From positions 1-64,000 of the forward strand of contig NZ_JACHEF010000011.1 of the NCBI RefSeq assembly GCF_014207355.1: 64,000 nucleotides of DNA. Direction: 5' to 3'. The notes beneath the pieces were generated by a model. It saw nothing but the letters and a program-made list of their open reading frames with translations, ran no database searches and was not told the DNA's origin. Shown in pieces: positions 1 to 7,349 of the stretch. Positions within the stretch are counted from its first letter, which is position 1; the number at the start of each line of letters is the position of its first letter. The stretch comes from Mesorhizobium sangaii. GTDB lineage: Bacteria; Pseudomonadota; Alphaproteobacteria; Rhizobiales; Rhizobiaceae. Both the position numbers and the translations under genes were made by a program.

Positions 1-1
1 G

Positions 2-340
2 CTGGCGGCCCTCTTCATCGCCCAGGCGACGAACACCGATCTGTCAATTAGCGATCAGGTCCTCCTGCTGCTCGTTGCAATGCTTTCCTCGAAGGGTGCA
101 GCAGGTGTAACGGGTGCGGGTTTCATCACGCTGGCCGCTACGCTCGCCGTGGTACCCAGTGTTCCCGTTGCTGGCGTGGCTCTGATCCTTGGCGTCGACC
201 GCTTCATGTCCGAATGCCGGGCGTTGACGAATGTGGTCGGTAACGCGGTGGCATCGCTCGTGGTCGCCCGCTGGGAAGGCGAATTGGACCAAGCGCAGAT
301 GGAAGCCGCCTTCTGCGATCATCGGTTTGCCGAGCATTAA
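2..340 (+). CDS. dctA: C4-dicarboxylate transporter DctA, C-terminal part (cut by window edge)
   Basis: This is the C-terminal ~112 residues of a dicarboxylate:cation symporter that imports malate, succinate and fumarate, the main carbon supply of bacteroids. The visible part has the family signatures SSKGAAGVTG and ALILGVDRFMSE, followed by RALTNVVGN and a short cytoplasmic tail ending at a TAA. The reading frame is open to the left edge, so the start lies outside the window. A dctA copy near nif genes is common on rhizobial symbiosis islands. The match to DctA is clear; whether this copy is the main or an accessory one cannot be told. Confidence 0.92.
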   Translation: MAALFIAQATNTDLSISDQVLLLLVAMLSSKGAAGVTGAGFITLAATLAVVPSVPVAGVALILGVDRFMSECRALTNVVGNAVASLVVARWEGELDQAQMEAAFCDHRFAEH

Positions 341-665
341 ACCGGCCATGCCCAGTAGTAAGTCACAGCTTCGCGACCTGTTAAGGGGCCGGGCTGGTCA
401 TAAGCACCAAACGATCGACTCGCAGGCTCAAACAGCAGCGCCTCGCGGGGAGATGAAATCAGGAGCGCTAAATGCGGTGAGTGCAAATTACGGGCTGCCT
501 AGGCAAAAGAACTGTACATCGACACGCGCCCGGTTACGCTTGGATAGCTGTTCGTCACGCTTCGATCATGGAGTATGCGGACGCCTTCACTTTGCCGGGA
601 ACCTTCGCCGAGAGGCGCTGGATGACAGAGGTCAGCCGGCGTTAAAACTAATCAGAATTGGACCC
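341..665. other. Intergenic region, no gene seen
   Basis: The 325 bases between dctA and the LacI-type regulator stay open in the regulator's frame upstream of position 666, but the translation does not resemble any family. I see no RNA gene, nod box or NifA box here. Confidence 0.4.
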
Positions 666-1697
666 ATGACCAAGCGCACCACAATTGCCGATATCGCCCG
701 CGAAGCTGGAGTCAGCGTGGCAACGGTCGATCGCGTTCTTAACGCCCGTCATCCGGTTCGGGAGGAGACCGCGCGGCGGGTCCACGAGGCCGCCCACGCC
801 ATCGGCTATCATGCTGCCGGTCTCATCAAGCAGCGCTTGCAGTGTGACCTGCCGCATTATCGGCTGGGCTTCATCTTGAGAAAACCGGCGCAGCATTTCT
901 ACCAAGATTTCGCGCGCGAGGTCGAAGCGTCGGTCAGTTTGGCCCAGTCCTTCAACGGCATTCCGCACATCGAATTCGCGCCGTCAAATGTGCCGGGCGA
1001 CCAGATTGCGCTGCTCAAGGATTTGGGCGCGCGCTGCCACGCGATTGCCATGGTGGCACCGGACCACCCGAAGATTACAGCGGCGGTTGAGGAGCTCAAG
1101 GCCAAAGGCATTCCGGTTTTCTCGCTGCTTTCCGATTTTGCCGCCGGCGTGCGTCAGGGCTATATCGGCCTTAATAACCGAAAGGTGGGGCGCACGGCCG
1201 CTTGGATGTTATCCAAGATCGCAAAACGGCCCGGAAAGGTGGCGGTGTTTGTCGGCAGCCACCGTTTCCAGGGGCACAAGCTCCGGGACATCGGCTTTCG
1301 CTCCTATTGCCGTGAGAACGCGCCGACATTCGAGGTGCTCGATCCGCTCGTGAACCTCGAGAAACGGCAGATCACTTACGAGGCAACACTCGATCTCATG
1401 CAGCGGGAACGCGAGCTCGTCGGCTTCTATGTGGCCGGCGGGGGCATGGAGGGCGCCATCTCTGCGCTCCGGGAAGAGGGTAAAGGTCAGGATCTCGTCG
1501 CGATCGTGAATGAAATCACGCCGGAATCCCGGGCGGCGCTCGCAGATAATATCATCACCATGGCTGTCGCCACACCGCTGCGCCGGCTTTGCCAGGAGCT
1601 GATGACGCTGATGGCGCGGGCCATCGAGACTGGCACGGTGGAGACGCCGGGGCAGACATTTCTGCCGTTCGACATTCATCTGCCGGAAAATATATGA
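666..1697 (+). CDS. LacI/GalR-family transcriptional regulator
   Basis: A 343-residue regulator with an N-terminal LacI helix-turn-helix (IADIAREAGVSVATVDRVLN, residues ~6-25) and a periplasmic-binding-protein-like sugar-sensing domain (from ~60 to the end). The frame is open further upstream, but the family always begins just before the helix-turn-helix, so the ATG at 666 is preferred; no strong ribosome binding site precedes it. The next gene on the same strand is an IolI-like isomerase, so this protein probably represses or activates a small inositol- or sugar-use operon (inference). The ligand cannot be read from the sequence. Confidence 0.85.
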   Translation: MTKRTTIADIAREAGVSVATVDRVLNARHPVREETARRVHEAAHAIGYHAAGLIKQRLQCDLPHYRLGFILRKPAQHFYQDFAREVEASVSLAQSFNGIPHIEFAPSNVPGDQIALLKDLGARCHAIAMVAPDHPKITAAVEELKAKGIPVFSLLSDFAAGVRQGYIGLNNRKVGRTAAWMLSKIAKRPGKVAVFVGSHRFQGHKLRDIGFRSYCRENAPTFEVLDPLVNLEKRQITYEATLDLMQRERELVGFYVAGGGMEGAISALREEGKGQDLVAIVNEITPESRAALADNIITMAVATPLRRLCQELMTLMARAIETGTVETPGQTFLPFDIHLPENI

Positions 1698-1862
1698 AGC
1701 TTGATGGGATTCTATCATGAACGTTCGAGTTTCCTTTCGCAAATGAAAGAACGTTCAATTGACTGTCATCCCGGTCTGTTGAATCAACGAGCGGTTGCCA
1801 CGCGGCAGAAGTCAAACAGCCGAGAACGGCGGCCGCGCCTCACGAAAGGAAAGAGCCAAGCC

Positions 1863-2660
1863 ATGCGCCAGGCATCGCCCCGCTTTGCACTCGACCACTT
1901 GGCGGGCTCCCGACTTGATGTTCGGGCATTTTTCGCGCTTGCCCGCGACCAGGGTCTGACCGACATTCTTTTCAGCAATTCTTTTGCACCTGGCATGGCG
2001 GCCTCTGCACGTGGCATGCCGGCCTCGGACGTTCGGTCTGCCGCCGCTGAGGCGGGCGTCACGATTATCACTGTCAACGCCTTGCAGCGCTTCAATGAGT
2101 GGACTCCCGCGCGCCAGGCCGAGGCGAGCAAGATCGCCGATTATGCGGCTGACTGCGGGGCGGAGGCGCTCGTGCTGGTGCCGGTCAATGACGGCTCGTG
2201 GCCCGCGAACGCCGAGCGCCACGGGAATCTGCCCGTCGCCTTGAGCGCGCTCAAGCCGATCCTCCAGTCACGCGGTTTGATCGGTCTTATCGAGCCGCTG
2301 GGCTTCAAGACCTGCTCGCTTCGATCGAAGAAGGAAGCGGCTAAGGCCATTGCCGCGGTTGATGGTCGGTCCGTCTTCCGCCTCGTGCACGACACGTTCC
2401 ACCACACCCTCGCCGGGGAGACGTTCTTCTCCTGCGAGCTAACCGGTCTCGTGCACATTTCAGGCGTGAACGATCCGACCTTCTGGATTTACCCGAATCG
2501 CGTCCTGGGAGGTTCCGACAATGGCAGCCAGATCCGGGCGCTGCTCGATGGCGGCTATGCCGGTCCCTTCTCGTTCGAGCTAGTCGAGGAAGTCCACGCG
2601 CTGGACGACCTCGCAGGCGCACTTGCGGCCAGCATCGATCTCATCCGACGGGATTATTGA
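1863..2660 (+). CDS. IolI-like sugar isomerase/epimerase (TIM barrel)
   Basis: A 265-residue protein of the xylose-isomerase-like TIM-barrel superfamily. The segments ITVNALQRFNEW, EALVLVPVNDG, LIEPLGFKT and LVHDTFHHTLAGE resemble IolI (2-keto-myo-inositol isomerase) in order and spacing, including the Glu and His residues expected to hold the metal ion. The ATG at 1863 follows an AAGGAAAG-type ribosome binding site; the open frame further upstream is unlikely to be coding. It lies 165 bases after the LacI-type regulator on the same strand. It could also be another epimerase of the same fold, so no gene symbol is given. Confidence 0.7.
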   Translation: MRQASPRFALDHLAGSRLDVRAFFALARDQGLTDILFSNSFAPGMAASARGMPASDVRSAAAEAGVTIITVNALQRFNEWTPARQAEASKIADYAADCGAEALVLVPVNDGSWPANAERHGNLPVALSALKPILQSRGLIGLIEPLGFKTCSLRSKKEAAKAIAAVDGRSVFRLVHDTFHHTLAGETFFSCELTGLVHISGVNDPTFWIYPNRVLGGSDNGSQIRALLDGGYAGPFSFELVEEVHALDDLAGALAASIDLIRRDY

Positions 2661-2692
2661 CGCGAGAGCCGGTGTGAGGCGCTGAGCAGATT

Positions 2693-3637
2693 TTAGGAGC
2701 GGCCGCGACGTCCCGGAGTCTTGCTTGGAGTAGCCATGCGGGACGCCTCCTGCAACATTATCTCCCGCATCCAGATGCTTGCCGGATCACTGTTGTGAAG
2801 GGCCGGCCATTGGACGGCCTCGGTAAATGCGGGAAGTGGCAGCGGAAGGTCGACGATCTGCAGGGGGAATGTTTTTTCGAAATGCTTGACCAGCCGCAAG
2901 GGCATGGTCGCTATGCGAGCTGTGCCTGAGACCATAGGCGGGATCATGCTAAATGCCTGCACGACGACCTCGACACGTCTCTTAAGACCATGCTCAAGCA
3001 AAAACCATTCCTCGATGGAGGGCTTCTGCATACGCCCGAACTTGACCGAAACGTGCCTCATCGACATGTATCTCTCGAACGTAAGCTGGCGTGGCAGCTG
3101 TTTGTTCGTGGCGCAGCCCACGCACACGAGCGTCTCGTCGAACAGCGCCACTCTTGGATGAGCGCTCGACATGAACAATTCCGGAAGAATTAGAAAATCG
3201 ACGTCACCGCGCCGGAGAAGCTCATCTGGGTCGTCGTCGAGAGGCAGCAATTCGAAGCTGACGGCGGGTGCTTCCCGTGCAACACGCTCGACGACCTTTT
3301 CAAAAAACACGAGTGTGACGAAATCGGAAACAATGATCCTGAAGCGGCGATCGGATTGAGCCGGGTTAAACGGATCCCAAGAAATAATCGAGCACTGGAT
3401 GTGCAGGAGAGCGTCGCGAACTGCGGGGGCGAGTGTTTCCGCACGCGGTGTCAGAATACGTTCGCGGCCGCTCATGCTAAATAGTTCATCGTGGAAATAG
3501 TCACGCAGCCGGGCGACGGCCGCACTCATGGCCGGCTGGCTTAGGTTGATGCGGCGTGCCGCCGCCGTGAGGCCGCGCTCACTCAGCAGCGCGTCGAGCA
3601 CGACGAGAAGATTCAGATCAAGCCCTTTGAAGCGCAT
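2693..3637 (-). CDS. nodD: NodD, LysR-type activator of nodulation genes
   Basis: A 314-residue LysR-family protein that binds nod boxes and activates nod genes when host flavonoids are present. The N-terminus (MRFKGLDLNLLVVLDALL, then the helix-turn-helix around RGLTAAARRINLSQPAMS) is typical NodD; the rest is the co-inducer-binding domain. Full length for the family is about 308-322. Its ATG is 10 bases from a nod box reading the other way (3648-3695), the usual nodD/nodA divergent layout, so NodD may also regulate itself. Unusually, the divergent nodA and nodB are wrecked and only nodFE survive downstream. Confidence 0.95.
   Translation of the reverse strand: MRFKGLDLNLLVVLDALLSERGLTAAARRINLSQPAMSAAVARLRDYFHDELFSMSGRERILTPRAETLAPAVRDALLHIQCSIISWDPFNPAQSDRRFRIIVSDFVTLVFFEKVVERVAREAPAVSFELLPLDDDPDELLRRGDVDFLILPELFMSSAHPRVALFDETLVCVGCATNKQLPRQLTFERYMSMRHVSVKFGRMQKPSIEEWFLLEHGLKRRVEVVVQAFSMIPPMVSGTARIATMPLRLVKHFEKTFPLQIVDLPLPLPAFTEAVQWPALHNSDPASIWMREIMLQEASRMATPSKTPGRRGRS
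2733..2844 (+). repeat. Direct repeat, copy 1 (3' part of nodD)
   Basis: This stretch inside the 3' end of nodD is repeated, roughly four bases in five identical by eye, at 5773-5884 just after nodE. The two copies are in the same orientation and flank nodD's 5' part, the nodAB remnants and nodFE. Confidence 0.75.
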
Positions 3638-3647
3638 GTCTTCAGTT

Positions 3648-3695
3648 ATCCATAGCGTGAATGCGTTTCATCGAAACAAACGATTTTATCAAACT
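3648..3695 (+). promoter_or_regulatory. nod box upstream of nodA remnant / nodFE
   Basis: The sequence begins ATCCATAGCGTGAATG and continues with ATCGAAACAAACGATTTTAT, matching the conserved nod box (ATCCA...GATG...ATCNAAACAATCGATTTTAC) at nearly all fixed positions. It reads towards the plus strand and is the only nod box I can find in the window. In the present arrangement its first intact gene is nodF, about 590 bases downstream. Confidence 0.9.
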
Positions 3696-3799
3696 TCCTG
3701 AATCCTACATTGACAACAGCATCTGACGCGCACCGATCACCCACTGCCTCTATCGCGTGACCAGTGCGTTAAAAAGAGCCCGAAAGGAGAAATCTTTCC

Positions 3800-4061
3800 A
3801 TGCACTCTGACGTGCGGTGGAGGTTGTGCTGGGAAAATGAGTTGCAACTGACCGACCATGTCGAACTTTGAGAGGGTCTGCCGAAACGGCCTGGCGGCCA
3901 TTGTATCGGGCGTTCGCGTTCGGTCGACCCACCCAGAAGTGTATCCCGACCTGCCGCCCACGCGCGTGGAGGACGTGCTTGTCTTCGTTGTGCCGATTGG
4001 ACGCTCGATGAGCGAGTGGCCGTCCGGCACCCTGATTGATCGGAACGGTCCAGAGCTATGA
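3800..4061 (+). pseudogene. nodA: nodA remnant with a large internal deletion
   Basis: NodA is the acyltransferase that attaches the fatty acid to the Nod-factor backbone. Here the first 23 codons read as a normal NodA start (MHSDVRWRLCWENELQLTDH...), then hit a TGA. In another frame the sequence resumes with the NodA C-terminus (VCRNGLAAIVSGVRVRS ... SMSEWPSGTLIDRNGPEL, stop at 4059-4061). About 110 residues are missing in between. Intact NodA has His-Val-Glu at both sides of the missing segment, so the deletion may have run between short repeats (inference). The gene cannot make NodA. Confidence 0.88.
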
Positions 4062-4251
4062 AATACCAGGACTCCATCCGGAGATCCTCCATGTGCTGGC
4101 GGAACATCGGGTGCCGGCGACGTTCCTCGTCATCGGTGCCTACGCCGTAGACAAGCCGGAACTCATCCGGTTTCCACAAGCAGTTGGTCTTGGTGAGCCG
4201 CACAAGCTGGAGAGAGGCAGATTTCCCAACGCGGCGCGGCTCAGGCATTGA
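4058..4251 (+). pseudogene. nodB: nodB remnant (chitooligosaccharide deacetylase fragment)
   Basis: The start codon overlaps the nodA stop as ATGA, the normal nodA-nodB junction. After a few codons the frame shifts and most of the N-terminus is gone. What remains in the plus frame is a short NodB stretch, HPEILHVLAEHRVPATFLVI followed by GAYAVDKPELIR, after which similarity to NodB ends and an unassigned tail runs to a stop at 4251. The catalytic Asp/His motifs of the deacetylase are missing, so this copy is dead. nodC is not present in the window. Confidence 0.82.
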
Positions 4252-4285
4252 GCCACGTCGAAACCGCAAGCTGGAAAGGAACAAG

Positions 4286-4564
4286 ATGGCAGATCAACTG
4301 ACCAACGAAATAATCGCAATGATCAAGAATCGAGCGGCGTCGGAGGGCGGCAATATAGCGCCTTCCTCGGGCGGCGAGATAACGGCTGCCACGGGACTGA
4401 CGTCACTCGGCATCGATTCACTGGGTTTGGCGGACGTACTCTGGGACCTGGAGCAGGCCTACGGCATCAAGATCGAGATGAACACGTCCGAGGCCTGGTC
4501 GGATCTCCAGAATGTCGGCGACATGGTGGAAGCCGTGCGTGGCTTGCTCGCTAAGGTGGCGTGA
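4286..4564 (+). CDS. nodF: NodF, specialised acyl carrier protein
   Basis: A 92-residue acyl carrier protein with the phosphopantetheine attachment motif LGIDSLGLAD (Ser ~45). NodF works with NodE to build the polyunsaturated or otherwise special fatty acid that some rhizobia place on their Nod factors. A GGAAAGGA ribosome binding site sits just before the ATG at 4286. The stop at 4562-4564 touches the nodE start at 4565, so the two are translationally coupled. The nearest promoter is the nod box at 3648-3695, read through the nodA/nodB wreck. Size and sequence are typical of NodF. Confidence 0.94.
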   Translation: MADQLTNEIIAMIKNRAASEGGNIAPSSGGEITAATGLTSLGIDSLGLADVLWDLEQAYGIKIEMNTSEAWSDLQNVGDMVEAVRGLLAKVA

Positions 4565-5770
4565 ATGGACAGGCGCGTCGTGATTACTGGGGTCGGAGGG
4601 CTGTGCGGGCTTGGGACCGACGCCGCCTCCATTTGGAGAGAGATGCGCGAAGGCCGCTCCGCCATCGGCCCGATCGTCAACTCCGAGCTCCATGAATTGA
4701 GGGTCAGGATCGGAGCCGAGATCAAGGCGCTGCCGGAGCATGACATCGACGGAAGGCAGCTCGTCTCCATGGACCGCTTCAGCCTGCTTGCTGTGCTTGC
4801 AGCGCGCGAAGCCATGCGTCAGGCTGGACTTTCCTCCAAGGAAGGAAATAGCTATCGCTTCGGTGCGACGGTGGGCGTTGGCGGCTGCGGCTGGGATGTG
4901 ATCGAGCAAACCTACCGCGCTATGCTTCTGGGCGGTAAGCGTGCCGCCCTCTTGACTGTACCCAAGGCGATGCCGGGCGCCGCCGCCGGCCAGGTCAGCA
5001 TGAATCTCGGCCTGCGCGGCCCGGTCTTCGGCGTCACCTCCGCCTGTTCCTCGGCAAACCATGCGATTGCCTCCGCGGTGGACCAGATCAGACTCGGCCG
5101 GGCCGACGTGATGCTTGCCGGCGGCAGCGAAGCGCCGCTCATATGGGGTGTGCTGAAGGCATGGGAAGCGATCCGTGTGCTTTCGCCCGATACTTGCCGG
5201 CCATTCTCGGCCGATCGCCAGGGCCTGTCGCTTGGTGAAGGCGCCGGCATGGCGGTGCTGGAAAGCTACGAGCATGCCATGGCACGCGGCGCCACCATCC
5301 TTGCCGAAATTGCCGGTGCCGGCCTTTCCGCCGATGCCTCCGACATCGTCGCGCCGACTGTCGAGGGGCCGGAGGCAGCAATGCGCGCTTGCCTTGCCGA
5401 CGCCGGGCTCAATCCCGAGGATGTCGACTACCTCAATGCCCATGGCACCGGCACCAAGGCCAACGACCAGACCGAGACCGCGGCGATCAAGCGCGTTTTC
5501 GGCGACCACGCCTACAGACTGTCGGTGTCGTCGACCAAATCCATGCATGCCCACTGCCTTGGCGCATCGGGCGCGCTGGAGATGATCGCCTGCGTGATGG
5601 CTATCCGCGAGAGTGTCGTGCCGCCGACTGCCAATTATCGTGAAGCCGACCCCGGTTGCGACCTCGACGTCACGCCCAATGTGCCACGCGAGCGCAAGGT
5701 GCGCGTGGCACTGAGCAACTCCTTCGCCTTCGGCGGCACGAACGCTGTTCTGGCATTCAGGCAGGTGTAG
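4565..5770 (+). CDS. nodE: NodE, beta-ketoacyl synthase
   Basis: A 401-residue KAS II-type condensing enzyme that elongates the NodF-bound acyl chain and helps decide host range. The catalytic triad is visible: Cys ~161 in TSACSSANHA, His ~293 in NAHGTGTKAN and His ~330 in KSMHAHCLGASGA, followed by the glycine-rich SFAFGGTNAVL near the end. Length is normal (about 400). It directly follows nodF with no gap. A long open frame on the opposite strand is only a shadow. Right after its stop lies a stray piece of nodD (5773-5884). Confidence 0.95.
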   Translation: MDRRVVITGVGGLCGLGTDAASIWREMREGRSAIGPIVNSELHELRVRIGAEIKALPEHDIDGRQLVSMDRFSLLAVLAAREAMRQAGLSSKEGNSYRFGATVGVGGCGWDVIEQTYRAMLLGGKRAALLTVPKAMPGAAAGQVSMNLGLRGPVFGVTSACSSANHAIASAVDQIRLGRADVMLAGGSEAPLIWGVLKAWEAIRVLSPDTCRPFSADRQGLSLGEGAGMAVLESYEHAMARGATILAEIAGAGLSADASDIVAPTVEGPEAAMRACLADAGLNPEDVDYLNAHGTGTKANDQTETAAIKRVFGDHAYRLSVSSTKSMHAHCLGASGALEMIACVMAIRESVVPPTANYREADPGCDLDVTPNVPRERKVRVALSNSFAFGGTNAVLAFRQV

Positions 5771-5772
5771 AA

Positions 5773-5884
5773 GCCATGAGAGATAGCTCCTGTAACTTAT
5801 CTCTCGCATCCAGATGCTCGCCGGCTAACTATTGTGAAGAGCGGGTCATTGGCCGCCTCGGCGAATGCGGGGAAGTGGCAGCCG
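5773..5884 (-). pseudogene. nodD: nodD 3' fragment (direct repeat, copy 2)
   Basis: These ~112 bases match the 3' part of nodD at 2733-2844 (shared runs include CGCATCCAGATGCT and AATGCGGG). It is in the same orientation as nodD, so it would encode a C-terminal piece on the minus strand, but it lacks the last ~13 codons and the rest of the gene. It is best read as the scar of a second nodD or of a duplication of the nodD-nodFE block. Confidence 0.75.
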
Positions 5885-6362
5885 TACGCGACAGTGTCTG
5901 GAAGCCGCAGGGCAGGCTCTGGCCCGCTATAGTCGCCTGAGTGCTGCCGGCCAGAAGCCACCGGTGGTCATGGCCGAGATCGCGGAGCCACGGTGGGGAA
6001 CTCCCGTCGGTAGTTATGTGGCCCAGTCCGCCCCGGGCCCGCTCGATAGTGTTAGAAGGGTTCAGCAAGAAACTCTGAAGATAGAAGAGCGACCGCTCTA
6101 AAGGAGATGTGGTCATGGCGCGGTGATGAGGTTGCGATTCACCGACCCTGTGGAACGGGAAGTGTGATGACCAAGCGAGAGACTAGGTTCGCGGTTCGGA
6201 GTTGAAAGCACTTCTGCAGCGATGCTCGAACGAAGCTGGTCGCCGACGATACTAAAGTCCCGGTTCTTGAGCCGGGGCGCGGCAAGACCAAGACACAAAC
6301 GTTGCCGAGGGCAATCCGCCATGCACTCCTACACCACACCAGGGGACACGTGACGAGGAACT
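5885..6362. other. Intergenic region between nodE and nodL, no gene seen
   Basis: About 480 bases with only short, unconvincing open frames on both strands. I looked for a nod box before nodL and found none; the stretch reads like decayed mobile-element or spacer DNA. How nodL is transcribed is therefore unclear. Confidence 0.4.
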
Positions 6363-6926
6363 ATGATACGCAGTCAAAAAGAGAAGATGCTCGCAGGCGA
6401 GCCGTACAGTGCGGCGGATCCGGAGATCCAAGCTGACCTACTGGCCACCGGGGCTTGGCTGAAGCGGTACAATGACACGTTGGGCCAAATCGCCGAGCAG
6501 TGGCATGCGCTCCTGTCCGAGCGGCTAGGAGAGGTTGAGCCCGGAGCGATCATCCGTCCGCCCTTCTATTGCGACTACGGCTTCAACATCCGCCTCGGAG
6601 CCCACGTCTTCCTCAATTTCAACTGCGTCATCCTTGACGTGGTAGAGGTGACGATTGGCCAAGGAACGGCAATTGGGCCTGCCGTGCAGATCTACACCGC
6701 AGATCATCCGCATGATCCCGAGCAGCGGCAGAGTGGGCTGCAGTTCGGGCGTCCTGTCCGCATTGGCAGCCGTGTCTGGATCGGCGGTGGAGCAATCATT
6801 CTCCCGGGCGTCACGATTGGCGATGATGCGGTCGTGGGCGCTGGCAGCGTGGTCACTCGAGATGTTCCCGCAGGGGTTACAGTCGTGGGAAGTCCGGCTC
6901 GGGTGCAACGGGTTCAAAGTCGTTGA
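6363..6926 (+). CDS. nodL: NodL, Nod-factor O-acetyltransferase
   Basis: A 187-residue acetyltransferase of the maltose/galactoside O-acetyltransferase group, with the N-terminal helical cap (MIRSQKEKMLAGEPYSAADP) and then a left-handed beta-helix built of hexapeptide repeats (from ~60: IRPPFYCDYGFNI ... VWIGGGAIILPGVTIGDDAV). The active-site His is in YTADHPHDPEQR. NodL adds an acetyl group to the non-reducing sugar of the Nod factor. Length matches NodL (about 180-190). It lies on the same strand as nodFE but ~590 bases later, with no nod box of its own. Confidence 0.9.
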   Translation: MIRSQKEKMLAGEPYSAADPEIQADLLATGAWLKRYNDTLGQIAEQWHALLSERLGEVEPGAIIRPPFYCDYGFNIRLGAHVFLNFNCVILDVVEVTIGQGTAIGPAVQIYTADHPHDPEQRQSGLQFGRPVRIGSRVWIGGGAIILPGVTIGDDAVVGAGSVVTRDVPAGVTVVGSPARVQRVQSR

Positions 6927-6954
6927 ACTTGGCGGTTTACGCCACGCTCCGAGC

Positions 6955-7038
6955 TATGCCGAATGGCTGTGTAAAGCAACCCGTCAATTGCGCGCAATTG
7001 CGCCGGTGGCAGGTTCCGCTCCGCTTACATTCGGCATA
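6955..7038. repeat. Inverted repeat TATGCCGAAT/ATTCGGCATA, possible mobile-element scar
   Basis: TATGCCGAAT (6955-6964) and its exact reverse complement ATTCGGCATA (7029-7038) face each other across 64 bases, just after nodL. The arms could be ends of a tiny insertion element or part of an imperfect hairpin. No gene is enclosed. Confidence 0.35.
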
Positions 7039-7349
7039 ATCTCGCGTCTTACACCGCCTCGAGGAAGGCCAGGTTCTTAAGCGCGCCGCCAGCAAAGTGG
7101 TGCGCATCGGTCCCCATCCTTTGCCGACATATCGCGCATGGCCCCGGTGTCGGGATGGACAAATTCTTGTCGAGGCTGATCAGATCGGAGACGCATCGCG
7201 TCATCCGCTACGAGGATGGCGAGGCTGGCTGGGCGGCCGTGCGCGATTGTAGCGCCCGCCGAACATGTCGCCGACAAGCACCCCAGCCACAACGATCTCG
7301 TCGGCCTCAACCAGATGGAACGGGTGACCCAGACAATGGCGACCAGACA
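7039..7349. other. Spacer between nodL and the ABC exporter, no gene seen
   Basis: No recognisable gene on either strand. The exporter gene ending at 7350 points towards this spacer; I see no convincing stem-loop plus T-run terminator. Confidence 0.35.

Noticed and set aside
231..665. Upstream extension of the LacI-type regulator (145 extra residues).
   Set aside because: Overlaps dctA in another frame and lies before the helix-turn-helix that always starts this family.
4418..5809. A 463-codon open frame opposite nodE.
   Set aside because: Same reason: antisense shadow of nodF/nodE with biased third positions.
6100..6362. Possible nod box before nodL.
   Set aside because: No stretch keeps the ATC...GATG...ATC-N9-GAT spacing of a nod box.
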